64,000 bases of DNA, taken from the NCBI GenBank assembly GCA_016648135.1, contig JADDOH010000297.1, positions 496,001 through 560,000 of the forward strand, given 5' to 3'. Source of the DNA: Agrypnia vestita. Its lineage: Eukaryota > Arthropoda > Insecta > Trichoptera > Phryganeidae. The position numbers were made by a program, and so were the translations under genes. How positions within the stretch are numbered: the first letter of the stretch is position 1; every line of letters starts with the position of its first letter. The notes beneath the pieces are model-generated. The model searched no databases. It saw only the letters and a program-made list of their open reading frames with translations, and had not been told where the DNA came from. This document shows positions 10,881 through 22,312 of the stretch, piece after piece.

Positions 10881-11312
10881 AAAATGTGCCAGAAAGCACA
10901 TTTTCGTCACCAACGCTTAGCTACCCCCACCAAACTCGCTACTTTCGATGTGACACCAAGGGCTATCAATTGATACCAAAGTGTAAAGAATATTTTTTAT
11001 TCAAATCGTGAAGATGTCTTCCCCCAAGTTTTTGCTTTTAGCTATGAGACACACTGTATATTTCTTGATCGTGCGTAAAACGCAGTACGAATCGCGTAAT
11101 GTAGATAGGCTCTTGTACCCTTCTTTAGATATCATTCTTGTAGTGATCAATAACTCACTAATAAGGATTACTATAAGGTAAAAAGGTATAACACTGGCTC
11201 ACTATTACTCTCAGCCCCGAGCGCAGGCGTCCGTCCAACTCACGGTGTTTCGTACAAACAACTGCCCACATTTCCGGTTGACAGCCAGCCCCTCTACTAA
11301 GAGTACATGAGA
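10881..11312. repeat. Fragment of foldback family F and flanks
   Basis: 10970-11065 has AAAGTGTAAAGAATATTTTT, then TTTTTGCTTTTAGCTATGAG and ACACACTGTATA. The same order occurs at 18145-18210, 25530-25600 and 44032-44115. This identifies a dispersed repeat fragment. The remaining bases show nothing recognisable. Confidence 0.5.
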
Positions 11313-11766
11313 CATTCATCCGTATTCTGAAAATAACAATGTCTGGATCTCTAAGATCTTTATCCCAACACTTAATAGACGATAATAAAAATTAAAAATG
11401 TCCAGAGCGGATTTTGGAAATCTACGGTTCAAATACACTGTATTAAAAGATGATATAAGAAAGATTGTTTCTTACAAACGTATTAATTTCTTCATCCACG
11501 GCGTTCAGATGAAATATCATGGGTAAACTTGTCATGACCGCGTTGGGCGTTACCGTGTATTCAAATCTTCCCATCTTGACATTTGACAGATAACAATTTC
11601 CATCTTTCTCCCTCCCTCTATATCTATCTCATGTAGAAACTTACAGAAATAAACACCGACGTAAAGCCATGTCTCGTTTATTATTAATTTTTATTATCGT
11701 CTATTAAGTGTTGGGATAAGGATCTTAAAGATCCAGACATTGTTATTTTCAGAATCGGGCCGAATG
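11313..11766. mobile_element. MITE with about 83-bp terminal inverted repeats
   Basis: The left arm (CATTCATCCGTATTCTGAAA onward, 11313-11396) matches the inverse of 11682-11766 with only a few mismatches, including GATCTTTATCCCAACACTTA. The roughly 285-bp core is non-coding and includes TTGACATTTGACAG. I found no clear target duplication, so the superfamily is undetermined. Confidence 0.85.
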
Positions 11767-11799
11767 TATTATATCGATTCCATAGATATAAACACTACA

Positions 11800-12245
11800 A
11801 TTCTCAACCTTGCCATCGACGGTAAACATACTTCGAACGCAAGTCCATTACATTGTCGTCAGCCGTGTCGCCGTCCATGGACCGAGCGGATGAGCAAATG
11901 GCCGCCGATGCGCCGATAAATCTCCCGCGGGACGGTGCTCGCGGCGTGCATTCTCGGCGCGCACAATGCACCGCCGAAATTCGATTGCAATAATTTCCTC
12001 GAGTCAATTTCATTCCCGCTATTATAATTGCGAGTTGAGTTATTCAGGCATTTGGCCGCGGCCACCGCGGGCCGCTGTCCGGCGAGCTCGGCCGATGAGT
12101 CCCTTCATTAATTATGCTCATTTGCATTTGAGCATTTTAAATACGTCAACCGTTTTAATCTTCGTACGCTATGCACAGTTTTGCACTGCGTGCGGCATGA
12201 CGTCACACGTATTATGCATATTCGTTAATTAATTATCGATTAATG
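11800..12245. promoter_or_regulatory. GC-rich non-repeat block, candidate enhancer or CNE
   Basis: The block stands out from AT-rich surroundings and has no match elsewhere in the window. It is dense in known factor-site shapes: an octamer ATTTGCAT near 12119, several TAAT/ATTA cores (12107-12114, 12223-12250), a CRE-like TGACGTCAC at 12199, and GC boxes around 12055-12090. Small ORFs overlap on both strands without a bias. It reads as a conserved-noncoding or enhancer candidate, unproven. Confidence 0.4.
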
Positions 12246-14359
12246 ATTTATTAACCAGTCAAAACAATTCATATAAAAATCATTAAGTGCTTACACCACC
12301 TTAATGCATGAAAAATAAACTCAAATTTAATTTCTTTTAAATATGACACTTATGTCTAGGCAATATATTTACCTACATATATGTAGGTATGTATAATAAT
12401 TACATATATGTAAATATGTTAGAATACAACGAATAGAATAGAGCGTACAAATCTTTTTACATGCTTTTATTTAACTCTCTTTGTCTGTTATTTGTTTGCT
12501 GTGGTGGAATTTTCTAATTGATTTTCACCAACTTCCCCACTAGCTAGAGATCTAGAACTTTCAACATTTACGTAAACTGAAAATTAATTATCGATTTATT
12601 TATTCACCAGTCACTGGACACGAATTTAATCGGACTACCATTCTTTATCACTAAAATAATCCACATAAGTATTTCTGTAATTCGCTGCACTTTTGTCTAT
12701 CGCAAGTTGGTTTCGCTTTGGGTTCTCACTAGAAAACCCGTCACTTGCCGGTAAGTACTCTCGTATTTTATCGCTGGTCGATTATTCTTGATTCGGTGTC
12801 TCTTTATCTATGACTTGCACTAAACCCTCCTGTGCTTTAGACTAACTTCGAGTTCTTTCTAATGTCTGCTAGATTGTCCGAAAGATTTCGATTATGTGTA
12901 GTTCCTATCATTTTACTCTCTTGACAATATATCTACGTGTATTATATATGTAAATATTTTATCTCTAATGATTCATGTACATCAGATATGCTTATATAAA
13001 TAATAATAAACGCGAAATATATAATGGCGCTCATCGCACAGTCAATACTAATTAATATTTCTATGTGACCGAGGAAGGCAATTAAGTACATAGGTACCTA
13101 GCAGAGATGATACGGAAATGATTGATGAATATAATATTATAGGTAGTATGTAAAGAGAATATTCAATACGACATTTGCTAATTGATATTTTGAAACTAAT
13201 TATAACGTAGCATTGTCGTCACGATTTGATTTATTTATTACGCTTTGATAAACTTGGTAACAAAAATAAGAATACACAATAAAAAATATTTCAACTTGCA
13301 TAAAACTACTCTTAAGTTATTACCAAATAATTATTTCTTTATATTATTTTATGTAATATTCTCTTTAAAAAACCTTAACTTATTTTCTCATTAAAATAAA
13401 TTTGTGAGTTTTTTCCGAAATATCTCCGAGTGACATTTAGTCCCGGGTTGCCGCTTGGTGACTGGTGACAGAACAAACGAGTTCTAATCCTGTCGGTGAT
13501 TCACAACATGTGATCTTGCTTTTGGCAAGGGCTTTCGGTGTCTTGTCTTCATCATTTGTGTTGATGTGTGCATCTGAACATGTAACTGTCATACGCTTGG
13601 TCTAAACCTGGGGACTCAACTCACATTTCGGAACAAGTCTAACAATCAAAAAAGTTTAACCAATAATTACTTAAATATGCAATAATAAATAATTAATTTC
13701 ACCTGATGATAAGAGGGACCAGTGTGACAAAAAACTCGACGCATGTGTTGTACAATAATAAAGATGAATTGTAGATGTCTCGCAGAGACGAAACTATTTA
13801 TATGGGAATATTTTTTTGGGCATTTACATTGCTTTTGTCCTGTGTTTGGCTGGCTTGAGTGATCATTTAAGAAATTTCGAAAGTTGTATAGGTATACGGT
13901 ATTTATGTAACTCGCTTACTTTATTCAATGCAACTACGCTATCAATTATTAAAACTAACCATATCTCGAAATTGTACTTTTTGACTTAATAAACTAAAAT
14001 AATCATGGTGCGATAAGTACCTACTTCTTTAATTTAACGCATTCCCTTCCCCTTCGTAATCTTCTTATTATTTTTCCCTTACATTTTCTTTTTTGCTCTT
14101 TTGTATATTATTCATTTATCATTTAATTTATTGTTACATTCTATATTGTTAATTTTTATTATCATTTACTTTTACTTACTTAACATTTTTTCATTTTTAA
14201 TTGTTTTTATTTAAATTGTATAATTTATTATTTTTTATTTACTGTCGGCTCCGTGGAAACTTTAAAAAGTATGATTCCTTAAATTAAATTAAATCTTCGA
14301 TATGTAATGACACATCATAAATAGTATAAATACATAAGATCTTGCGTCGCATAATGCAA
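12246..14359. other. Intronic or flanking DNA with repeat fragments
   Basis: 12456-12580 is a dispersed repeat (ACATGCTTTTATTTAACTCT, CTCTTTGTCTGTT, then TTTCAACATTTACGTAAA) with a direct copy at 39081-39198. 13769-13805 (TGTCTCGCAGAGACGAAACT) is an end of the palindromic family at 29061 and 42965. 13438-13640 is GC-richer and unassigned. Otherwise it is AT-rich with no gene. Confidence 0.5.
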
Positions 14360-14425
14360 GGAATGGTTTAAGGAAATCAGGACCTTGGAATAAGGAGAAT
14401 ATCAACTAGACAACACCGTCTAAAG

Positions 14426-15193
14426 CAGTATTTCCAAAAACTATGGGTCGCGAAAGGATATACGGTGGGGTCGCAGTCGCTATTTGGCAGACATTTTCTC
14501 GTTAAACGAAATCAATTTATACATGCAAGGATCAGACGGGTCCAACATTTATGCAGTTGACGATAAAATTCGAACATTCATGAAAAAACTTATGTTATGG
14601 AAGAAATGTGCCGAGGAAGGCAAGTATGATTGTTTTGAAACTTTTATTATAGAAAACGAATTGCAACCAGATATCAATGTAGTCTCTGCAATTTCAACTC
14701 ATTTAACAGAGTTGAAAAATAACTTTAACGCCTTCTTCGAAGAAGAGATGAAAAAGTTCGACAGGATGAACCGGATTTGTAATCTAGTTTAAGACAACAT
14801 ACCAACTGAAATGTCAACAAAGCTAGTGAAGGGCTCCTGAAAGTCCTCCTCTCCTTGAAATGGAATTTTGGGAACCATGGTTTTTATTAAGACTAAATAC
14901 ATAAATAAATTAGACATATCGAATTCACAGCGATTAAAAGTGACTAAAATTGAAGTCGACGCTAATGCTGTTATGACAAGAAATAGGCAATGAATGCATT
15001 CCTCTCATTAAAATATCTCATTATTATTTTTCATAATTAAAAATTTCGATTAAATTTGGATGTATTTATTTTTTCTTAAATGAACAGTCGTTCGTTTAAT
15101 TACAATATTTATTGGTTAATGTGATGCAGGAGGTGGGTCCCAAAAATATAATTTTTTTTTGGGTCATGGTCCTGTCAACTTTGGGAACCACTG
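14426..15193 (+). mobile_element. Deleted hAT (Charlie/ZBED-like) element
   Basis: Termini CAGTATTTCC and the inverse of CAGTGGTTCCC are flanked by perfect 8-bp copies of GTCTAAAG (14418-14425 and 15194-15201), which fixes both ends. Subterminal GGGTCGCG and GGGTCATG resemble hAT-Charlie ends. The 768-bp element retains a transposase fragment but is far too short to be autonomous. It inserted into a LINE relic. Confidence 0.93.
14484..14792 (+). pseudogene. hAT transposase fragment
   Basis: The frame gives YLADIFSLNEINLYMQG, then a DKIRTFMKKLMLWKK block and ISTHLTELKNNFNAFF. This is the conserved middle part of hAT transposases of the ZBED5/Charlie kind (L-x-DIF-x-LNE-x-N-x-x-QG; K-L-x-x-W). 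It is about 100 residues of a protein normally 500-700 long. It lacks the BED finger and most of the catalytic core, and it does not start at ATG. It is an internal-deletion remnant. Confidence 0.8.
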
Positions 15194-15568
15194 GTCTAAA
15201 GAGCATGAGGAAACTTTTGATTAGTCTACTGTAGAGTTTTTCTGGACCGCTAACAAACTGATGATGATAAATTTTATATTCATTGCCTTTTGAATGTATG
15301 TATAAGGCACGAGAAAAATAAAATAATCTATTAACAATCACTTTATTTCTTTTCATTTCTCCTCCCAATCACTTGGAAATGGAAGGAGTTATAAACACCT
15401 ATACAGACCATTCATAAATATTTCCACTGCTGAAATAAAGCATTTTAATTGTATCGGCTACTTACAACTTTCATTGGATTATTTTATAAATTTCGTTGAT
15501 TATGGGTAATACTTATTTTAATAATACGAGGTGTCCCGTAATTTAACAACTCATTTTTTTATTATTAA

Positions 15569-16453
15569 CTTGCTGTAATCCGTCAAAAGTGACGGTTCTT
15601 CTACGTGTCGGTTCCTAAAGAATAAGTATTTATTTATTTATGTAAAAAAAGTAACCCATAAAAACAAAGTTTTTACTATACTCCCTTTCTTTGTAAAATA
15701 TAACAATAATTAAAGACGAATTAAAACATACAACATAACACTAAACTTACAGAAATTTAATATATTTCTAAAATGTCAGATGTTTTGAGATGTCAAGATT
15801 TTGATAGATTCAATTATCATCAATATCGTACCTTATGAATTTTTAGCGTCAAATGATTTAGTCAGAATCAGATTTGAGTAATGTAGAATTCTTCAAAACT
15901 GAGCAGAAATCTAAAAGAAATAAATTATTATTGGATTTTTTCCCAAAAAACCCAATTTTGCTGTCATCTGTGAACCAATTGTTTTGTAAATTTTCGAAAT
16001 TCGTAGTGATGCACCTATTATACCGACGGAGTAATTCAAATTTAGAAAATATTCCGCGACGTTATCGGGCCGCCGCGCCGTTGCCAATCAAACTTTTCTA
16101 ATGATTCCAATTTGAGAAAACCAATAAAATTTCTAAAAATCCGAAATTATACTATAATTATTAATTTTTTTTAAAGACAATTTGATAGATCTTCTTGATC
16201 GTCGCCACGAGTCTGCTTGCCAAGTTTCTGATCGATTGGATCACGGGAAAAGGGTCAAAATTCGATCCAAAGTTTTTGTTGACGGCAAGCCGGCAAGCAA
16301 GCAGACGCCACGAGTTAATATAAAGGGAGAAAAAAAGAAAAAAATGAGAGAAACAAAGAAAGATTTCTTTATACTATAAAGAAGTTACGGACGTTACACG
16401 AAGTTACAACGGACGGACAGACAGCGAATTTATTATAATTGGGATGATTTTGA
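15569..16453 (-). mobile_element. Helitron, family H2, with long interior
   Basis: The minus-strand 5' end (TCAAAATCATCCCAATTATA, 16453 downward) leads into the TCCGTCCGTTGTAACTTCGT block. The 3' hairpin lies at 15580-15595 (CCGTCAAAAGTGACGG in + orientation) with a CTAG-like CAAG at 15569-15572. The 885-bp length greatly exceeds the 203-bp relative at 34051. The interior (15650-16370) includes a GC-richer patch at 16045-16090 and a palindromic GTCTGCTTGCC/GGCAAGCAAGCAGAC pair. It could be captured DNA or later insertions. Confidence 0.65.
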
Positions 16454-17271
16454 AAAAATGAAAAACAAACTCATGCAGCAAACGACAAATGGGAGTTAAT
16501 TTAAGCTATATATTGTCAAGTTTAAAAAATAATATTTAACGGAGTTATAGTGTTATCAGACTAGATCCTTTTCTACATTAAAAAAGTCGTTCGTTTACTC
16601 ATGTATGCGCGGTAGAAGTTATACATAAAAACTTTAATATGGACAAAATTAAATATTATTGACGCTCAAAGTATAGAGTTGTAAAATCTACACTGCTCAT
16701 TGTCGATTATATTTTGTTAAGTTTCTTGAAAAGAATTAAAAGCAGAAATGTAACTATGAATATTTAAAATTATTGGGGCAAACAAAAACATTATTAAAAA
16801 ATGATCAAAACATTCGCGAACTCGCATGTAAACAAAATCTGACAACTGATAAGAATTCGCTACGTGTTCCACAACATGCGGCATGCGCAACTTAACCATC
16901 CTAATTGCACCAAAAGAAGTATAACTTCAAAAACTGTTTCTCGCGATAGAGTGGCTTTTTCATCTCGAATAATAGAGTTCTTGCAGAGTTGGCTTCTTGA
17001 TGTACGTGTACTTTTGACTTTAGATCACTACCATGTCCAGGTCGTCAGATCAAGTCGTCATTATAAATGTGGTTCCGTGATGTATTCTTTATTTATTGTA
17101 TTCGGGTCCAGAAAACAGATTTTTCTAGCGAGACAAGCATAGTACTTATGTATATAGGGTTTAACAGTGCCAGTCCGCGATACTTTACAGGCTGGTTTAG
17201 GTCCATTAAGGTACTGATACACATGCTTATTAGTGGCATGTGTGTATGCACATTGCTAGTAATGAGCATGC
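16454..17271. other. Unassigned intronic or flanking DNA
   Basis: No gene or matched repeat. 16870-17150 is less AT-rich but open reading frames overlap on both strands without a recognisable domain. Confidence 0.3.
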
Positions 17272-17330
17272 TCACTAGTGGCACGCTCAAATATCAACCG
17301 CCGGTTGATTTATGAGCGTGCCACTAGTGA
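17272..17330. repeat. Perfect-type 29-bp hairpin
   Basis: TCACTAGTGGCACGCTCA followed by ATATCAACCG is mirrored by CGGTTGATTTATGAGCGTGCCACTAGTGA with a one-base centre. A related half (TTAGTGGCATGTGTG) lies just upstream at 17229-17243. The sequence is probably a MITE remnant or a cruciform-prone palindrome. Confidence 0.8.
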
Positions 17331-17886
17331 CGATATGATTAAAATAGCATTTATCATTCTATTTTTATCATAGAATTTACAGTGAAGTGACAATTTATTT
17401 ATATACTTTTTATAATGTTCTTCAATAATATTAAAGGACATTTAAAAAAAAAGCAAGTGGGGGATACATTTTTGGGACACCCATTATTAGATATAACGTG
17501 TTTCGATCTAGGAATAATTTTGGCAACTGTCCAAAACCACCAGCTGGCTGTCGGTCGTCCATCAACATAACGTCTTCGATGCAAGATAGACTGATGATGA
17601 TATCGTCAATTATTTTAGGACTCCGTTGCAGTCGGGTCCTTAAGAGGTTACACTGTATTGAGGCATCACAAAATACATACCTACAATTTTTTTTGACGTA
17701 ACTCTCGCACATACATTTTTTTTATTATCGTTGCTTCTACGACATCGCTTAATATTTTTTATATTTAGAAATTTTACAAATGGCGGAGTTACGTGCTGTC
17801 CCGTGTCTCCGTGACGCGCCCGGCTGGTGGCGATAATTATGTCACCAGAAAAATATAAGAAATAGTTCATTATTATATTTTTAACA
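17331..17886. other. Unassigned DNA
   Basis: Several overlapping short ORFs on both strands (for example 17431-17712 minus) have no recognisable motif and compete with each other. I do not call a gene. Confidence 0.3.
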
Positions 17887-18057
17887 TAAAATAAGTTTTT
17901 CTAGTAAGGCAGTAACCTTTTTTAAACTAAAATCTAAATATTTATTTGGAATATCATATTGAGGCTTGTAATACGGGCTTTCCAGGCAACTTTCCCCCGC
18001 TTTCTTCTTACCGAACAAAGCTAGGGAATGGTCTTTTGATTGTGGTCGACCTATAGC
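17887..18057 (+). repeat. Dispersed repeat D, copy 1
   Basis: About 171 bp starting AAAATAAGTTTTTCTAGTAA and ending GTCGACCTATAG is repeated in the same orientation at 19565-19734 with few differences. Shared core: GGAATATCATATTGAGGCTT, then GGGAATGGTCTTTTGATTG. The two copies are 1.68 kb apart. They are short for LTRs, lack clear TG...CA ends, and no element body is seen between them. Confidence 0.85.
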
Positions 18058-19564
18058 GAAAAAATTAAGAGTAAAGTTAGTAATATTGATAAAAAAAAAT
18101 TATAACTTTGGTGTCGCTTATCTCCGCAACTGCAGATAGTCTACCCAAAGTGTAAATAATATTTTCTATTCCGAAGTTTTTGCAACTAGCTCCGAGACAT
18201 CCTGTGTGTTTTCAGTTAAAAATGTTATTATTTAATCTAAATAGTTGATATCGAACCTTTCGATATTGTGTAGAAAACATCTCTATTTAGGCAATTTAAA
18301 TTTAAGTAATTTGCATTCATTAAGATTATTGTACGCTTACATTCGGTTATTTGTTTTTATATTTAATTAAGTAAGGATTCATTTCTTTAATTTATGACGT
18401 TATTTATAGTTTATCCTTAGATCAGACGATATTGACGTTTTCTTTACGAGTACCACGAAGTTTTCTATTTTAAAGTAACGCATATGATGCCAGAAACATC
18501 ATATCTGCTTATAGATTTGTCCCGAGTGTTGTAGCTGAGATCTATATTCATATTCTAACACACAATAAATGTGTTAATTTTTACAGAATAGTTAATAAAA
18601 ACAGCAGGCTATTTAGGATGAATAGGCGATGAATTTCAGGAGACAAAAATAAATTATTACGGCGCGCTTCGTTTTATTTAGAAAAATGAAAATAATACTA
18701 CCTACATAACTTATTGTCAGATTAAATTATCATCGTCAAAAATATGTTACCGGGACACATGTTTTTAGATTTTCCTGATTTAGAAATTTTGTTCAATTCG
18801 GACAAAGTTCTGAACGATCCGGATAGATCTGGTTGTGTAGTATATTAATTATTTTTCTTTTCACATAGGATCAGGGTATTGTAATTGAGAATTTAATTCA
18901 ACATAATGTTATATTCAAAATTATAAATAATATATAATTATCATCATCAAAGAATAAATAATTCATCATCGTCGAAGACTCAACAAAGCGCTTCCATCTG
19001 CAAATGTTTGTAAAAGATAGAATATACAATGCCTCAAATTTTAATATGTACCGGATTTTTACAGATATGTTTTTATGTTTTTCGATGAGTATGCGATATA
19101 TAAAATCTGTAAACAGAGAAAAAATATTAGAGCGGATTTAATCATGTTTATTTTTAGTAAATAGCTTTTATAGTTTATTTATAACAATGGAAAACCTATA
19201 ATCGCAAATGACAGGAATACATGATAAAAATTGGATTAGAAAATATAATGTTTATGTTACAAACAGTAGTCACTTTCTTTCTACTTAATTTTCATATTTT
19301 GTATCTCCTTTAAGATTGCCATAATATATTAAAGTTTTTTGATTTTATTTTAAAATGGCAACTCCAACATACAAGTTAGATGGACATTGTGAATACTTTG
19401 ACAGACACTGAACCGTGAATGCATACAAAAACTAGTTAGAGTTTTCATAAATTATATTATGTATATCTACTGTAACTAAAACTCATACATATACTATAGC
19501 TAGACCGCATTCAAAAGAATGTACGCAAAAAATATGTGTGTTGTTACGATGAAAAGAATGAACA
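18058..19564. other. AT-rich DNA between the two D repeats
   Basis: 18090-18210 is a family F fragment (TGGTGTCGCTTATCTCCGCA, AAAGTGTAAATAATATTTTC, CTAGCTCCGAGACATCCTG). The rest is AT-rich and has no gene. Confidence 0.45.
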
Positions 19565-19734
19565 CAAAATAAGTTTTTATAGTAAGTAAGTAACCTTTTT
19601 TAAACTAAAAAATATATATTTATTTGGAATATCATATTGAGGCTTGTATTACGGGCTTACCAGGCAACTTTCTCCCGTTTTCTTCTTACCGGACAAGGCT
19701 AGGGAATGGTCTTTTGATTGTGGTCTACCTATAG
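19565..19734 (+). repeat. Dispersed repeat D, copy 2
   Basis: Direct copy of 17887-18057, with CTTACCAGGCAACTTTCTCC where copy 1 has CTTTCCAGGCAACTTTCCCC. It is followed within 40 bases by an inverse ACACTTTGTGACAT phrase related to family F. Confidence 0.85.
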
Positions 19735-20814
19735 TTAATATATAAATTATCGAAATTTACACTTTGTGACATATGTACTAACAACATTTTTCAAAAAAGC
19801 AAAATCAAACATTAAATTAATTTTCCTAATTAACAGACTTTTCATTAATATAAATATTTGTGAACATCGTGTTTTACAACTCTGTTATATGTAAAACATA
19901 CGCCATCTACCTACGTTGATTATTGTGACGGTCAATCTGATCAATGTTTATTTATGTATTTATTTATTTATGGTTTTTGTCTTTAATTTGTAGAACTCCA
20001 TATTTATTTTTAGCGAAATTTAAAATAAATGAAATTTTCGTAATCATTATTAATGAAATTAAAAATGAATTAAGTTCTGCGGAATAACTATTTTAAGTGT
20101 GGCAGATGTTTCGGCTTGCAAGGCCATTATCAAACAGTGGATATACCACGTATAAACGACTTATTTATAAAAGTTTAAGTTACTTCCTCCCCTTTAGAGT
20201 AATTAGATATTTGTGGTTAAGACCTATATTAATGTTCGTTTTTTTTCGGGCACATATCATTAAAGGTGCCTCGGTTTACAAAATTCGATGTTATGCTTAG
20301 TTATCAAAATTCCTCGTTTTCTGTAAGTGATTCTATTTAGTTATTATTTATAAATATTATTTTCATTTATGTCCTTGATTTTGGGTTTTTTAAACATATT
20401 GAGAAGTGGAGAGAAGATCATTTTTTGTTAACTATTTAAAAGTTTTATATTTGGATCATTTGTATATTTATTTATGTCTAGTTGCTCGAGTAAATTCATT
20501 CTAAAACCTTTTGTTTCTATATGTAAAGGTTTTGGCTTTTTATCACCTAGTGGGACGTGGATAAATGATCAATGTTTCTTAGAAAAAGTTTTTCAGCACT
20601 TGTAACCCTGCATTTAAAATTGTTTCCAAAAATTTTAAACAGAATTAAATTATGTTTATATGTTATGAAATCAAAAAATATATTAGTTAGTATACTGAAA
20701 TGAAAAAAAATCTGGTGTGTGAACCAGAATTGTTTTGATCAGACGCGAGTCTTTAAAGGTTAAAATAAATGTAAAAAAAATCCCAACACGAGTAATTAAA
20801 GGTTAACATATTCT
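19735..20814. other. AT-rich DNA with a half-palindrome
   Basis: 20095-20145 (GTGTGGCAGATGTTTCGGCT, then GGCCATTATCAAACAG) matches one arm of the palindromic element at 35120-35350, so it is a solo arm. No gene is visible in the rest. Confidence 0.5.
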
Positions 20815-21085
20815 AAACGTCCGCTCCGCCCTTGACGACCAAGTGGCCAATTCAAACAGGAGGCATCAATACGCGGACGCATTGTGCGTTTCGTTGCGCT
20901 TGGCAACACTAACTCGGATGAATCTTTACGTGAAATCTAGCCTAATATATTTGCAGTTGACCAGAATGCACCATTGTGGGTAGGTGTAGCGAGTAATGGC
21001 CGGTCCTACGCGCCTCGTCTCCGTGCAAGAATCCACCAAGTGTCTTGTAAATATTTCACGAGTGACACCCTGTCGACTGTGAACC
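20815..21085. promoter_or_regulatory. GC-richer single-copy block, possible regulatory DNA
   Basis: Compared with its AT-rich flanks this block has more CpG and no repeat partner in the window. It includes a forkhead-like TGTAAATATTT (21046) and CCTTGACGACCAAGTGG. There is no coding-like frame. Function is inferred from composition only. Confidence 0.25.
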
Positions 21086-21430
21086 ATATTAATTAATATC
21101 AAACCTCGCTAAAATATTGTTTTTCCTGTTTCCGTGTCGAAATATTGTTGTTTTCTAATATTTTTCGGTACTTTCTGAGTGATGGTGAATATGAAAAATC
21201 TTTGAAGTAACTTGTTTTGATACATAGTTTTGTAAATTGTCTGTTTTAATTTATTTTTTTGCGTGCAAAAATAGATCGCTTTAATGGTAATGTATGCGTT
21301 TGACAAAGAAAAAATACTCCTTGTGCGCCATTCTTATGTGTGACTTTTAGTGACGCTCTTTTATGCAAATTAGAAATAAATAAAAATTATTATTAACTTT
21401 GTGTATGTAACCGCTCAAGTTTATTAATTT

Positions 21431-22312
21431 GAAGGCGTCCCTATAAAAAGGGTCTATATGCAAAAATAAAATTTTACAGGGGAGAGGAAAAAGCACTTTC
21501 TGAAATAAATAACCCGAATATCTGATTTTTTCATTTTCTAAAGTTCACTTGCCTTTTATTTATATTTTCTTTGTTTTTTATGTTTTTAAGCAATCCCAGT
21601 GACATCCTGGAATTGTCGATATCCGTCATATTTGTTACTACCAGATGAATATAGAGGAATATAAACTCTTTTTCCACGATAGCTTTGTAACTTTTGAGGT
21701 CGAATTTCGGCCAGATTGAGTGGAAATCATGGAAAATTAATACCGCACGTAGTGCATACTCTTATATAGATCATTTTAATTTAATAAAATCGCTTTTTGA
21801 CCTGATCTACTCTACAGGGTTATATGTAAAATATTAATATTCTTGCCTTGATTACGAGTCGAAAATGTTCAAGCTATCATGACCTAATATCAATAGTTAT
21901 GGAGATACGCGACATCAAAGTTTGCATTTTTTTTTCAATATTTCTGCCTTCTTTTTTGTAAAACGTTGGAATATCATTACAGTAACTTATATCTAATATG
22001 AAAAATTCATTTCCTTTAATACAAGTAAAATGAAATACATACTAAAAACCTTCAAATTCCAATTGGAAATTTTTCAGGGTTTTTATCATTTTATTTAACT
22101 TGTATTGAAACGGATAAATTTTTCGTTAATTGATATTAGTTACTATAATGATAGTCCAACGTTAAAAAATAAGTCAGAAAAATTGAAAAAAAAATGCAAA
22201 CTTTGATGTCTTGAACATTTTCGACTCATAATCAAAGCAGGAATATAGTCCTGCGAGGTTATTAATGTTTTACAAATAACCCTGTATAGAACCTTTTTAT
22301 AGGGACGCCTTC
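21431..22312. mobile_element. Foldback element, family F, with large palindrome
   Basis: Outer inverted ends GAAGGCGTCCCTATAAAAAG (21431) and its inverse (22292-22312) bound the element. Inside, 21822-22285 is an imperfect palindrome with arms of about 230 bp, carrying GAGTCGAAAATGTTCAAG, GACATCAAAGTTTGCATTTT and CAATTGG at the centre. A related palindrome is at 46641-47095, and single arms at 50100-50250 and 52569-52690. No transposase is seen. Confidence 0.75.

Larger units (their letters stand above)
14360..15310 (+). pseudogene. LINE relic split by a hAT insertion
   Basis: The left part (14360-14425) and right part (15202-15310) together align with the LINE tail at 58915-59040: a GGACCTTGGAATAAGGAGAA block, then TCTACTGTAGAGTTTTTCTG (Ser-Thr-Val-Glu-Phe-Phe) and ANKLMMIN. 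The hAT element 14426-15193 sits between them with one 8-bp duplicated copy. In-frame stops show it is dead. Confidence 0.6.

Noticed and set aside
17887..19734. LTR retrotransposon with 170-bp LTRs
   Set aside because: No TG...CA ends, primer-binding site or polyprotein between the repeats.
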